From contig JAPTJF010000051.1 in the NCBI GenBank assembly GCA_029339195.1, positions 1 through 64,000 of the forward strand: a stretch of DNA of 64,000 nt. Direction: 5' to 3'. Below the pieces are notes generated by a model. It saw only the letters and a program-made list of their open reading frames with translations, had not been told where the DNA came from and searched no databases. Both the position numbers and the translations under genes were made by a program. Source of the DNA: Micractinium sp. NFX-FRZ (taxonomy: Eukaryota > Chlorophyta > Trebouxiophyceae > Chlorellales > Chlorellaceae). Shown piece by piece: positions 23,701 through 37,391 of the stretch. The first letter of the stretch is position 1; the number at the start of each line of letters is the position of its first letter.

Positions 23701-23775
23701 TGCGCCTCCATAGATGTCTCTGTCATAGACGGCGCCCCCAGAGAGGGGGACGCCCTTGCCGTTCTCCTCGGCCAT
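11399..23775 (-). CDS. SF3B1: Splicing factor 3B subunit 1 (SF3b155), complete, 29 coding exons
   Basis: SF3B1 is the HEAT-repeat scaffold of the U2 snRNP that clamps the branch site during spliceosome assembly. From ATG 23773-23775 the exons, read leftwards, are 23624-23775, 23332-23401, 22674-23056, 21931-22446, 21373-21543, 20832-20919, 20392-20512, 20048-20148, 19670-19788, 19328-19446, 18777-18953, 18538-18609, 18219-18292, 17939-18039, 17582-17684, 16789-16890, 16381-16445, 15989-16103, 15648-15791, 15206-15317, 14763-14880, 14395-14515, 14066-14170, 13781-13885, 13356-13449, 12699-12877, 12309-12380, 11797-11871, 11399-11482. They total 3858 bases, 1285 aa, close to the usual ~1300. 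The N-terminal part has repeated RWDATP and TP motifs (phosphorylated region), then [16 protein letters not shown], and then the HEAT repeats, including [20 protein letters not shown] and [26 protein letters not shown]; it ends in ELDVFI. All exon phases agree. Many introns hold degenerate copies of exon edges. Confidence 0.96.
12585..12625 (-). repeat. Intronic copy of SF3B1 exon edge (exon 12699-12877)
   Basis: CACCTGGTTGATGTGCGGCG here matches CACCTGGATGATGTGCGGCG at 12697-12716, so the copy spans the donor site and the end of the exon. It sits just downstream in transcript terms. Confidence 0.75.
12960..13200 (-). repeat. Serial intronic copies of the start of SF3B1 exon 12699-12877
   Basis: The exon's beginning plus acceptor (TCAGGGCATCCTCCAGCAGG...CTGC) recurs in altered form near 12970-13015 (GTCAGCGCGTCCTTCAGCAG), 13060-13107 (ATCAGGGCGTCCTCCAGCAG) and 13166-13190 (GGCAGTCTGGCGGTGCACCA). 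At least three copies lie within one 478-base intron. Confidence 0.75.
13281..13315 (-). repeat. Intronic copy of the donor edge of SF3B1 exon 13356-13449
   Basis: CCCCCGTACATGCAGTCCTTTCCCA-like sequence corresponds to CACCTGCGTAGATGTAGTCCTTGCCCA at the exon edge. It is a weak but positionally consistent match. Confidence 0.5.
15052..15103 (-). repeat. Intronic copy of the donor edge of SF3B1 exon 15206-15317
   Basis: CTCACCCGGCCACTCCTCTC followed by CCAGGTTCTCGTACAGCACC is almost the same as 15201-15240. The copied donor (GTGAG on the minus strand) is intact, giving a second possible splice site. Confidence 0.8.
15460..15565 (+). repeat. CAGG microsatellite in an SF3B1 intron
   Basis: Two runs of (CAGG)n, about 15473-15494 and 15535-15557, flank a (GCAGCCTGA)-type duplication. 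Similar CCTG/CAGG runs occur in array introns at 5150-5180, 7074-7120 and 10358-10383. Confidence 0.8.
16155..16208 (-). repeat. Intronic copy of acceptor edge of SF3B1 exon 15989-16103
   Basis: TCTCCATCACCATCTTGCTG followed by CAGTGCGTGGGACACACAGA repeats 16088-16129 nearly base for base at a spacing of about 75 bases, covering the exon start, the acceptor and some intron. Confidence 0.85.
20289..20335 (-). repeat. Intronic copy of the donor edge of SF3B1 exon 20392-20512
   Basis: TATCACCGGTCAGCTGGCCC and the following CACTGCGGCGGC match 20386-20435 with few changes, including the donor. Confidence 0.75.
20683..20717 (+). repeat. (AGC)n microsatellite in an SF3B1 intron
   Basis: An uninterrupted run of about eleven AGC units is present, followed by GGCGG repeats. 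Confidence 0.85.
21170..21372 (-). repeat. Tandem unit carrying copies of SF3B1 exon 21373-21543 edge
   Basis: GCCAGCTCAGAGCCCCACCA is repeated three times (about 21183, 21277 and 21331), alternating with copies of the exon edge CACCTGTCCTCCTCTGG (21221 and the real one at 21371). The unit has evidently been duplicated together with the splice donor. Confidence 0.75.
21605..21682 (-). repeat. Intronic copy of acceptor half of SF3B1 exon 21373-21543
   Basis: GGCAGCATGGCATCCAGCTC, CTCATCCGTG and GCTTGCAAGCAA match 21509-21551 with its acceptor. The copy lies upstream in transcript terms. Confidence 0.75.
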
Positions 23776-24094
23776 TTCGGCAGGCTGCCACGGCCTCTAA
23801 AGGCCTGCCGTAGGTGCTGCCTGCTGCTCTGGCTCTTGCTAAGAGGTGATCGGGGCGAGTTGGGCGAGAGACGTCGGCTCTCCTGCCGAGCCAGGCGGTG
23901 ACCCCCAAGCTGATGGATGATTGGCGCTGTGGGCAGGCCGGCGAGCTGTGGAATTGGGCAGCAGGGACAGCACGACATGCGCAGCAGGTCCGTCCACCTG
24001 TGCAATGTGCTGGGCCAGCGGTTGCCACAGCCAGTCGCGCCAATCGCGAGTGCAGTACTGTCAGCAATTGTGTACAGTTTGTGTCGGTGAGAAA
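23776..24094. promoter_or_regulatory. Shared divergent promoter region of SF3B1 and UMP kinase
   Basis: Only 319 bases separate the two opposite start codons, so both 5' UTRs and promoters must lie here. No TATA box is evident. The stretch near 24055-24095 is the least GC-rich part. Confidence 0.6.
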
Positions 24095-26859
<2,765 letters not shown>

Positions 26860-27761
26860 AGCAGTACCTGCATTGGGTACTGCGCCCTGGTAGTACCTCT
26901 GCCCTGGTGCCACCAACAGCCGCTGCCGGCGCTGACCCCGAGTTTTGCTCAAGCGTCGGCACCTGGCTGGCTGGCTAGCACCGCGGGCGGCACTTGTGTA
27001 TGCGTGCCGTTGCGCAGCCGGCGGCGCTGCTGCTGCAGCGGCGATGGCTGGTGCATTGGCCAGCCGCGACGGCAGGCGGCATGCAGAGAAGGCTGTTGTG
27101 CGTTTCACAGCACAGGCCGTGGCAGCGCCCGTTAAACGCTGCCGCTTCCGCCGCCCCAGCACCACCTGCTGGGTGCTCTGGAAACGGCTGAGCTGGCGCC
27201 TGCCGCCCCTCACGCCACGTGCTTCCTGCAGCGCAGCTCCTGGCCACCCCACCCCCACCTAAATTTTGCGCCCTCCTGCAAATTGACCCAAATGTTTGAT
27301 AATGAATGATGTCGCCCATAATGCCCCCACACACCTTCCCCCTATTCTCGCCCCTCCCGCCCGACGCACTCACCGCCCACCATGCTCGCGCATTGCATGG
27401 CAGGCGGCGGCCGCGGGCGCGTCCGTCCACCTCTGTCTTTTTCAACGGAAGCACGGTCAGCACACCTTTGCTGCCGCTCTTCTGCCGTCTCCCCTTCCCC
27501 ACCAGCAACCCCTCTGCCGCTACTCGCAATCCCTCCTCCCTCTCCTCCAGGCGCCGCCTGCGCCATCTTTCTGGCTGAATCGTGTGTGCCTTCCCGTCTC
27601 CTCACTTGTCTCAGCTTTGGCTCTCGCCCGGTGGCATGGGAGCCGCCCATTCTCTGCCTACCTCGGGTCTGCTCTGGGCACATCTTGTTTTACAAACACC
27701 CGTGCCACCACCCATTTCATTCTCAACAGCACTGTAACTGCCCCCTTCAAACAAGCAAGCC

Positions 27762-27793
<32 letters not shown>

Positions 27794-28946
27794 TCGCTCC
27801 CTGAGATGTGCGCAGGCATGGCGTGAGCAAGGTTTGGAGCCGGCTTGTAGCGGCGCGGCCAGCAGCTCAGATGGAGGTTTCGTCTGCTCACAAGGCCTAT
27901 AGTCTGCTGAGCCGCTGTCTGTGCTGCCGCACGTACGGCGCCCATGGCATTGAGTAGTAGCTATAAACAACAGAGCTGCCCAAAGAACTTTCGCATGATG
28001 CACGAATCCTTCCCCTGCCCTGTCCACAAAGCCGTGCCCGGACCTGTGCCGCACAAGTGGGTGGCGGCGTGAGACTGTAGACAGCCGCGGCGGCATCTTG
28101 CGTGCCTGCAGCTGCACCAGGCATGCGCCTCGCCGGGCTATGCATTGCCTCAGGAGCGCACGTGCCCACCACGAGCCACACGCTCAACACAGGCTCAGCT
28201 TCCCAGCCCTCCCATTTCAAACCTGCTGATGCTGCGGCTGGCGGGCCACCAGTTGGCAAAGGCAAGTGGTCCCCACCAGTTCACCAGGACCCTCCCACCT
28301 GCTGACCATCTTCTTGACTGGCTTGCACTCAGCAACTCAAGGTGCGAGCACTCACAGCAAGTGCGCAGCGCAGAGAGCGCAGTCGTCCTCGCAGGCCTAC
28401 GTGGCACCATGCACCTCTTGCTCCCTCCTACCCAATGCTGAGCGCTTCAAACACCGCCCAGCTTGTTTGTGGATCGCGTGTGTTGCTTGAAGTTCTCCCT
28501 GCCTCGCTGCGCCGCTTCCCCAAAGTCTCCCACCCATCCAACTCCTGGTTCCGGCGGTTTCGGGGCTGTCTGGGCCCACAGCCTAATCGGCTTTGAATAG
28601 CACCAGAGTGCAGAGCGCGCACGAGAAGCCTACGCGCGCATTTTGCGCGTCCTGGACAGTTTGAGTGGTGAGGTGGCTGCGAAGGCCGCAGAAGGCTGCC
28701 GACAGCCCTTCTCAGGCGCTGCCGCTGCCCCAGCCGAGAAGCGAGTGCCTGCCGGCGGGAACACGCTCTTGAAGAGCCGCAGCCTCAGCCATTGGAGGTT
28801 GCCAAGTCGGCCAGCTGGCAAGAAGCCAGGAGACCGCCGGTGCCCTCGCCCTACCGCGCACCTGCCGCACCTGCGCCCCCGCCGTCCCTCCTGCTGGGTG
28901 CTGATGCCTGACGCTCTGCCTGCTTCCCGTAGGGATCGACAGCAGC
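26860..28946. other. Intergenic region between UMP kinase and sulfotransferase genes
   Basis: I find no supportable gene in these 2.1 kb. A TGTAA at 27733-27737 is a possible but distant poly(A) signal. An open frame at 26945-27262 and several Pro/Ser-rich frames look non-coding. The last ~300 bases before 28947 may contain 5' UTR or an upstream exon of the next gene. Confidence 0.5.
27763..27793 (+). repeat. (CAG)n microsatellite
   Basis: About ten uninterrupted CAG units occur in intergenic DNA. Confidence 0.85.
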
Positions 28947-31581
28947 ATGCCCTTCATCTCCCTGATGAGCTGGGGGCTGCAGGACAGCGGTGCAAAAGCA
29001 GGGGCCACCGCCCGGCTGCTTGCTGCCGGCCTGGCTGGCTCCCTGCTGGTGCTTGCGGCGCTGCTTTCCAGCCGGGGAGCCGCTTTCAACCCTGCCCTGG
29101 TGAGAGGGACTGGCAGGGGCCGGTCAGCGCAAGGCTGCGACTTGCCAGGCGCTGAGGGCATTACATGCCAGCACGCATGGCGCAGCAGTGCGGCACCCAC
29201 CACACTTGGTGCCCCCTCACATGCCACCCCCCGTCCCCCACACCATCCGATGATCCCACCATCCCTCCCCGCCCGCCTGGCTGCAGGACATCCCTGTGTT
29301 TCTGCGAATGGGCCTGCCCTCAGCAGCTGCCCGCGCTCCTGTGGGCCCGGTCTCTCTTGTCCTTGGGGCCAGCCACCACAAAACAGGTCAGCCCAGCTGC
29401 CGCAGCCATGCCCCGCCCCGCCCGCTTCTGCTCCGCCCCCTGCCTGCCGGCGTGCCAACATCCTCTCCCTGCCTGCCAGCAATGTCCACCTGTGCCTCAT
29501 CATCTAGCAACCCTGTGCAGGAACCGTACAACTCTTCTGCCTGGGAAAAGTCATCAAGGCAGTCGCCGGCACCAGCCTGACGTCGCAGGTGGGCGGCGTC
29601 ACCGCCGCTGATGTGGCAGCAGCAGCCGCCGCCGCCGCCAGCAGCCCAACTGCGGCGGCAGCAGCAGGAGGGGGCAGGGGGCCTGGCGCCCCCGGCATGC
29701 TGCTCACGGCGCTGCCTCTGGCTCAGGAGTGCTACGGGCGCAGCCCGGCGGGAAAAGCATTTCGCTGCACCATCCAAGAGGTGGGTGTGATCCCGCCTGG
29801 GGGCTGTCTGCCCTGGGTGGTGCCCAGCCTGGTTGTTGTGGCTACTTGCTCTCACTGAGAGCAGCCACGCTCCCTGCCTGCTCCCTGGCCACCTCACCCC
29901 GCCCCCGCCCCTGGCCACCTGCTATCGACGTCCCAGCGGAGTTTCTGGCAGCCAGCTCACCCACTCCCTGCCCCTCCCTCTCCATCTCCCTCCCTGCGCT
30001 GTCTGCCTGTGCGCCCCAGGCGCCCTGCACCCCCGATGGCTCCCCGGCCCTATCGCTGGACGGCTGCTTCATCCACCTGCCCCTTGCTGACCTGGGGGTC
30101 TGGCACTACGTGCGCCGCCCTCTGGACGTTGTGGTGTCTGCCTTCTGGTACCACATGCAGCAGCCGGCGCCGGAGGAGTGGATCAAGAAGGAGGTGCGAT
30201 ATGTGAGGAGGGGCACCCCTACCACCGGTGCTCAGGGGTTGGCAGGCAGAGGGTTTGGTCAGGCAGGCCCCGATGGCGGAACGCTAGGCCCTGGGGGAAG
30301 ATGGAGGGAGTTGAGCGTTTGGGGTTTGGGTGGATGCCGATTTCGGTGAAATTTCAAAGGAGTGTGCCAAGTGCCAAGCCCGCTGCTGCTTGCCGCCGAC
30401 CGCTCGGCGTCCCGTTGCCCTGCTGCCACATCGGCCTGTCCAGCGCGCCATGCCTTCCCTCGCCGTTGCAACAAACAGACCCATTAGCGCCGCCCCCATC
30501 TCACCCTCGCGCCCCCTCCGGCCCGCCCGACTGCCTGCAGTTCAGCACGCGCACTGCAATCATGCAGCAGGGAGGGGTGCCGCTGCCAGAGCTGGCGGCT
30601 TTGGGGCTGAGGGAGGAGCACGAGGGCATGGCGTATGGAGACCTGCTCCGCTCCCTGCCAGAAGAGGCAGGCATACAGCTGGAGTTTTGGCGCTCTGCAC
30701 CAGGTGAGATTAGCTAAGGCCGTCAGCATGGGACGGTGCCGTTGCAAGGTGCGCCGCCCTGCCCGCAGCTCAAGGTGGCTGGCTGCGGGCAAAAGCTCGC
30801 TGGGCCAGAGCGGCAGCGTTGCCAGCACTGGCAGTGGCGCGTCTGCCGAGGGCGCCCACTGCGCCGTGCCATGTCAGCCCCTGGCCCCGGTTCATTGGCA
30901 CATGCGCGCGCGTTCAAGCATTCATCTCTGCTGCACATCCCCTGCTCCACCGTCCACCCGGCCTTGCCTCGTCCCCTGCACTGCACCTGCCCCCGCACAC
31001 CTGCCCTCGTACCCCCTGCAGGGCTGTACGCCATGGCCCGGCAGTACCAGGCGCTACAGCGCCACCCTGGCGCCCTGCAGCTGCGCTATGAGGAGGCGCA
31101 GCGCGACTTCAACGGCACGCTGCTGCGGGTCGGCAGCCGCTTCTTCCCTCAGGTGGGCCAGTGCTTGGTCTAGCAGGCTGGGCTGAGGGGCAGGGAGCAC
31201 CTGCTGTATATTTGGGCAGATGTACTCGGGAAGGGAGGGGCGGGCGTGGCCAGCGGGACATCAATGCACTCCAGTTGGCTGAGGGCTGCTCCCCGCGATC
31301 CACACCCCTCCCTCCTTGCCGCCGCCTGTGCTGCTGCGCAGCACGCCCGGCCCGTGCTGGAGGCGGGGCAGGTGTGCAACCCCGCCACCTGGAGCAGCAG
31401 CCAGCTCAGCGGCAGCAACCATGTCACGGCCGGCAAGCACAGCGTGGCGGAGCGGGAGCGGCTGCAGGGTGTGCTGCTGGGGCGGCCCCAGATTGCACGC
31501 CACCTGTGCCAGCTGACAGAGGCGATGGGCTATGCTGAGCCTCGATGTGGAGTAGTGGCCCGGCGGCGCCTGCGGCACTGA
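28947..31581 (+). CDS. Membrane-anchored sulfotransferase-like protein
   Basis: PAPS-dependent sulfotransferases of this type work in the Golgi on glycans or proteins. Exons are 28947-29099, 29287-29386, 29521-29780, 30020-30193, 30541-30703, 31022-31152 and 31342-31581, giving 406 aa and stop TGA at 31579-31581. Residues ~22-45 (ATARLLAAGLAGSLLVLAAL) form a single N-terminal hydrophobic helix, as in type II Golgi enzymes. The 5'-phosphosulfate-binding motif is SHHKTGTVQLFC at ~80-91, split by an intron. The 3'-phosphate motif is YVRRPLDVVVSAFWYH at ~201-216, with Arg203/204, Asp207 and Ser211. Between them lies an Ala/Gly low-complexity insert (~110-135). C-terminally the QLSGSNHVTAGKHS segment resembles the GKxGDWKxHF-type end of such enzymes only loosely. 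The substrate cannot be told. A further 5' exon cannot be excluded. Confidence 0.72.
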
Positions 31582-32339
31582 CCTTTGTCAGGCGTGCGCG
31601 GCTGTCGACACGCATGCACGGCCAGCATGCCTGGTCAGTGCCTCTGGTGTAGTACCCTTGGTGCTGCTAATGCCCTGTGTATGACATTTCATGTCAGATC
31701 ATTTACTTATTAATACGTGATAGATGCCTTCGTGCCTCCAGCACAAGGGTTGCACTGCTGCTGCTTGGCAGCCACCAGCTGGCAGTAGCGGTGGCGACTT
31801 TCTACTGCATGTTGCTGACGTGGCGGCTGCCGGCGCTTCTATGGGGCGCGCGAAACACGTCGATCGCAAGTTCACACATCCTCCAGGGCGTTCAGGGTCG
31901 CGTGGATCGTGTCAACTGCGTGCAGCGGCCCAACACAGCCCGAGCTGCTTCACTCAACCGGTGCACACGCCGGCGAACAGCCGTGCGGTCCGCTCAATTG
32001 CGTTTTCGGGGTCTCGAAGGAGCTTCAGATCGTGGCGACCCGCTCTACAGCCACTGGCAGGGGTGTTGGGAAACTAGATCCCCCTCCTGGCATCTGCAAA
32101 CAAGCAGGTGGGCGGCCGCGGCTTCGGTCAACAGCAGCTGGCCTCGGATCTGGCTCGCTCGGAACGCGAACCGAGCGCCGCCGTCGGGCGCCGCTAGGGC
32201 AAGCGCCACCCGCCCTGGGCCCGCACGCCTCTGCACCTGCCGGCAGCTGCCTCGACACCCCGCCGCACTCTGGCAACATCCCAGCCCCTGCACTCACCCA
32301 CCCACCCCTTTGCTGTATGTAATTTGCAGCTCGGAAGCC
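31582..32339 (+). other. Intergenic region; possible 5' UTR intron of next gene
   Basis: No gene is seen. The last part, TATGTAATTTGCAG at 32316-32329 shortly before the ATG at 32340, looks like an intron acceptor, so the next gene may have a 5' UTR intron. TGTAA at 32318-32322 could alternatively be a poly(A) signal of the sulfotransferase gene. Confidence 0.4.
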
Positions 32340-35300
32340 ATGGTCGGAGGCGTTATTTGCAGCCGGCTGGGTAGCCGGAGCCTACTACTTGCGGGGGCGG
32401 TGCTGCTGGTGTCCCTGAGCATCAGCCCGGCGCGCGGCGCGGTGCCTGCGCAGCCAGGTGCGCTGTGGCTGCTGCCGCTTTGATACTGCCGCAATTACGT
32501 GATTATTCTGCACAGCTTGCACTAGTGTGAGCCTGGTGGGGTGCCTCAACTGCTCCGCCCGACTCAATTGCATGCGCTCCCCCGCTGCCTCACCTGCCCC
32601 CCATCTATCTGTGTGCATCAACTGTGTGCAGCTGCGGAGCGGGACGTGTGGTTGGATGACCTGAAGGCCATGCAGGGAGAAGACTACGGCTTGAAATATT
32701 ACTACCAGGTATTTTGTTATAGTGGTAAATTGGTTGGTTACTCACGGATGGCATGGGGGAGGAGTGTCGTGTCGGGGCCTGCTGCCGGCTGTGCCCGACC
32801 TGCCGGCTGTGCCCGACCTGCCGGCTGCCCCCCCCCCAACCCACACACACACACACCACCCCACCCCGCCCCACCCCCACCTGCTTATCTATCCATTTCT
32901 TTATTTCCTTGGGTATCCCGCTCAGGTGCCCGCGAGCCCCCGTGGCGTGGCCGCTTTCTTCCACGCCTGCGTGCACAGCGGCTACAACTACTTCCCCTAC
33001 AGCAAAGACTGCCCCGACTGCCGGGGCCTGCCCGAGGAGATGAGCCACAGCGTGCAGGCGCTGCGCCTGGGCTATGCAGGTGGGGCCAGGTGTAACAATT
33101 TGAGGCTGGCTGGCAGGGCGAGCAGGTAGACGTGCAGCGGCAGGGCATGGGCAGGCAGGGGCAATGCTTGGGGAGCCAAGCTGTCTGACAACGGCCTCTG
33201 GCGGCCCTGCGCTGCGCCAACCAACACCCCTGCATGCTTCGTCTCCCACTCGTGCTGCCCGCGCTGTGCCAGCCCCTTGCAGTGCATTGGCACCTCCTCC
33301 TCGGCCACCCCCCACTGTCTACTCATCCCTCCTCTCACATCTTCTTCCTTCTTTTCATCCTCTTCATGTTCTCCCTCCCTCCCCCACCTGCAGTCATCGC
33401 CATCTCCTCCTCGGACCGCCAGGTCGGCTGCTGGTCCTGGAACAACGACGGGGATGCGGCCTCTGGAGTGCTGCGCAAGTGGATCAAGGAGTGGGGGTGA
33501 GCCAGGGGGCGGGGCTGGCCTGCACAGATGCATGCATGCATGCAAGAGTTTGCTTTTTTAGGAGGCAGCTGGGAGACAGCTTGGTGCATGGACTACTGCC
33601 ACCTGCTGCCTGCCTGCGTGTCACTTCATGTGATCCTTGCCCCACATGCGACTCAAACAAACCTCCGCCCCCCCACCGCACACGCACACACATATGTAAC
33701 TGCAGGCTGCAGGACCTGCCGCTGTACGCCGCCGGCATCTCCTCTGGCGCATCCTTTGCCCTCAAGATGCCCCGCAACCTCAAGGTGGGACCTCCAGTCA
33801 GCAGCAGCAGCAGCAGCACAGGCTGCCATCAAGCAGCAGCAGCAGCAGCATACGGTCGGCCCCAAGGAGCCAGAGCAGCCGTGCGTTGGTCGTACCCTCT
33901 GCCTTGACAGCTGGCCCCACTGCTGCCGTGCCACACATTACCGATACCCGTGCACGACCCTCGCCGTCTTGCTGCACCTGTGCAGTTTGCTGGAGTCGTG
34001 TCCGAGGCTCTGGGGATCGACCCCAGCAGCTGGGGATTGGACGAGGCTGTCGGCGGGGGTGAGACGGGGGCGTGGTAAAGCGGGCCATGCACATGCATGC
34101 AGGCTGCCAGTGTTCATCGGCATGTAGCCCCGGACACGGACGCACCTCACCCACCCACTTACCCCTCTCTGTTCACCGCTTCTTGTGCAGAGTACCCCCC
34201 CACCGTGTTCATCAGCATGGAGCGGGACACCGACACAGCGGAGCGCATCCGGAGCAACGTGGAAGACCTCAAGTCGAGCGGAGTGCCGGTGCAAATGATC
34301 AAGGTGCGGTTGAGAACCCCTTCTCAACAGGTTTTGACGTGAACAAGTTTCTAAAGGTTGGGGTGGGGTGCGCCTGGGCTGCATGCCGCAACTGGCGGCA
34401 GGGTGGACTCTTTCCTGCAGCTCAGAGCCAGGAGAGTGATTGCCCTGGGATGGACGGATGCATGCAGTTACTGCCCGTACCACCGTGCCACAGGCCCGCT
34501 CTGCTGCACCCACCCAGCACGCTGACTACTTGGTGCCTGCTGGCCCCTGCTGCACCTGCTGTGCCTGCAGGTCTACGCCCGCCAGGTCTACCCCACATAC
34601 TTCTCAGAGCGCAACCCCCTCTACATCAACGAGAGTGAGTGCGCCAGCTACGCGACCTGCCTGCCCACGCTTTGCCCTTGTTCCTTGCCGTGCGACCCTG
34701 CCCAGCCAGCGCCTGGGCCCACCATTGGCCCCGACTTGCGAGCGCAGCAGCAGCACGCCAGCACGCAAACAGCTGGCGAAGCAGTCATAACGGCGCCCGC
34801 CCCTGACCTTCAACCTGCCCCCATGCGCCTGCACCCCGCAGCCTTCAGCAAGCAGATCGCGCAGGGCCTGTTTGAGATCCAGATGATTGACAAGGATGGA
34901 AACATTGTGGAGGACCCACGGTGGGTGATTGTGTGGAGTGGGGGTGTGGAAACTGGGGGGCGGAAGGAACAAAATGGGGCTGGGAGGCTGGGCTGGCTGG
35001 GCTGGGCTGGCAATGCTGGGAGGGGGTGCGGTGAGCGGGCAAACGATATGCAGGGGAGAACTTATCGTGAAGCGCTTAAGACGTTTGGGGAGGGGATAAC
35101 GGTGGGGGTGCCAGCAGCAGGGAGGGGTGCATTGCTCATGCGTATGCTGAGCTGGGGTGCCCGCCCGCCTCCCCCCCGCCTGCGCTTTGCTCCCCCGCCA
35201 GCTTCCCCTCCTGCTGCCCCCTCCACCCCACCCTTGGCAAACAGCATCCAGTCCCCTTGCTCATCTCACACCCTCGCAACCGTAACGCACCGCCTTTTCC

Positions 35301-37391
35301 GGATGCCCTTGCAGCTACACGGAGCGCCCCTGGATGGCGGAGCTGCAGAAGAAGGTGCCCGCCCTGCGGGGCAGCGGCCCCGCCGGCGCCGTCCCCCGCT
35401 TCCCCGACCAGGCGCCCTCCGATGTCGCCATTAACGGGGTGAGCAGCGGGGGTGGATAAATAGATACAGCACAGCCGTTAATTGTTTTATGTAAACAGTG
35501 CATGCGCTTGGCCCTGCCGCGAGGAGTGCGCGCGCCAGCTGGCATCAGCTGGCGCCACCTGTTGCTGCCCTGCCAACCCCAACCGCCCAACTGCCTCCCA
35601 GTCGTGTCGCCAACGGCCTGCCGTCCCCTCCCTCTTCGAATGGGCAGGTCTGGTCTCTCATGAACCTTGCCTACGCCTCACACGAAATCATCTCGGACTA
35701 CACCACCGCTGCATTCAAGTGGTTTGAGAGCGGGTGAGCGAGGGGCGGGTTTTGTTGCAATGCTAAACATGTCGTGCTGTGCCTGCTGTGCTGCGACGCA
35801 CGTGCTCCTTGCTTCCACGTTGTGATCGAAGCTCAACCCTGGCTTTTCTCCATAAGTCTCGTGACATAGTAGGGTACGCAGCCTGATCACAGCAGCGAAG
35901 CGCCCGTGCCCAAGCACACTGCCCACCTCTACCCGCCTGCCCCCTGAACTTCCCCCTGCCCCGCCACCTTCCTATTTGCCCGCAGCGCCAAGGCCAACAT
36001 GGAAACCCTGCTGAACGATTACACCTGGGGCTGGCCGCCGGCAGAGAACTTCACCTACTCCCTCACAACCGTGGGCGGCGCACCCGTCATCCCGCCGCCC
36101 CCCAAAATCACAAACTCCTCGTTCGCGGTGTCCACCATCCCGGGCTGCGCCAAGCAATACACCGTGCGGGCCGGCGACTTTTGCTTCTGGATTTCGTCCA
36201 ACATGGGAATGGAGCTGGAAGACTTTATGGCCATGAACGCCGCCCTCAACTGCACGGCGCTCCAGCCGGGCAACGTGGTGTGTGTGGCCAAGGCAGTGCC
36301 CAAGCCGCCGCCCCCGCCGCCCAGCCCCACCCCGCCACCTCCGCCCAGCCCTTCTCCGCCGCCCACGACCGTCCAGACGCCAACGACGCAGCCGACAGGG
36401 GAGCCAGGGTGAGCTCTTGCTGGGAGGGTATGCATGGAGGGAGGCATGTGCCGTCAATGCTGCGGGTGATGGGCATTGGTGTTGCATCAGCAGTGCGACG
36501 GCATGATAACGCAGCAATCAGCATGCACACCATTATCCGTGTGCGGACGCTGACCCAGATGCCGCTCCATGCCACCCATCTGTTTGTGGCAGGTCGCTCA
36601 ACGGTGCCCCCGCCACGCTTGCCCCCGTGGCTCCGTCCTCTGGAGGCAGCAGCAGCAACACCACCTGGGTCATTGTGGGTGAGTGTGCACAACTGATTGC
36701 CTACAGCTTTGCAGTGCCATAGCAGTGAAGCAAGTGGTTGGGAGGGGAGCCAGAGCATACTGCAATCAGCAAGCTGTGGGGTTCACAGGCAGAGATCGCA
36801 GCAGCCCCAAGCTGGCATGCCTGTTCACGCCTCCCTCCTCTCCTGTTCCCACCCCAATCTCCACCCCTTCCGTCCTCCCAATCCCTGCAGGAGCCGTCGC
36901 TGGCGGGCTGGGCTTCGTGCTCATTGCCGGCCTGGCTTTCTTCTTCTGGCGCAGGCGGGGACAGCGCGGCAGCGGGCCGGGCGCCAACCTTGGCGGCCTG
37001 CCGTCCAAGGATGCTGGCGTGGGCGCCAAGGCGCGCCTCTCCATCATCCCTGGAGTCAAAGAGCCTTTTGACCTAACGGAAGTCGTGGAGGCATCAGGTG
37101 TGTGAGCGGGATGGGCCAGCGGGTATGATGCCTCCCCGACTTCCTGCCTGCCAGGCCGCCCGGCTCTGCATTGCTTGCTGCTGCCCCTGTCCTTGGCCCC
37201 TGATGCACGTATGTGTGCACAAGCTTTCCCAGGACCCTCACCTTCTGCTGCCCCCGCGTGTGCTCTCTGCCCTCTGGTGTGCAGGCAGCCCGTACAGTGC
37301 TCGCCGCCGTAACCGCACGGCGTTCAACAGCAGCCGGGATGCAAGCCCCAAGGGCAGCCCAACCAGGAGGAGGGGCACCAACGCCCTCTGA
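32340..37391 (+). CDS. Receptor-like serine hydrolase with LysM domain, transmembrane helix and short cytoplasmic tail
   Basis: Not a named family known to me. Fifteen exons (32340-32457, 32632-32708, 32926-33079, 33394-33496, 33706-33784, 33986-34058, 34191-34303, 34571-34634, 34842-34920, 35315-35438, 35648-35733, 35986-36408, 36593-36678, 36891-37097, 37285-37391) give 630 aa. Order: signal peptide (LLLAGAVLLVSLSISPARG, ~14-33); alpha/beta-hydrolase-like domain with a Cys pair (CPDC), a CWSWNNDGD loop and nucleophile elbow AAGISSGASFAL (G161-x-S163-x-G165); NLAYASHEIISDY, whose His could be catalytic; LysM domain ~411-459 (QYTVRAGDFCFWISSNMGM to LQPGNVVCVAK); a Pro-rich linker as in algal wall proteins; a helix at ~527-546 followed by RRR; and a tail with RLSIIPGVKEPFDLTEVVEA and SPYSARRRNRTAF. 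LysM binds N-acetylglucosamine polymers, so a wall-facing enzyme is likely. It is the upstream member of a tandem pair with identical intron phases. Confidence 0.75.
34104..34142 (+). repeat. Intronic copy of hydrolase exon 34191-34303
   Basis: GTGTTCATCGGCATGTAGCC then CCGGACACGGAC resembles GTGTTCATCAGCATGGAGCG then GGACACCGACAC at 34206-34240. It lies about 100 bases upstream of the real sequence, in the intron. Confidence 0.55.

Noticed and set aside
26945..27262. Short open frame after UMP kinase
   Set aside because: There is no splice context, no motif, and it lies where the 3' UTR is expected.
29833..30019. Alternative upstream acceptor (about 29935) for sulfotransferase exon 4
   Set aside because: It would add low-complexity Ser/Pro/Leu sequence not expected between the motifs, and the acceptor at 30018-30019 is in the correct phase; it cannot be fully excluded.
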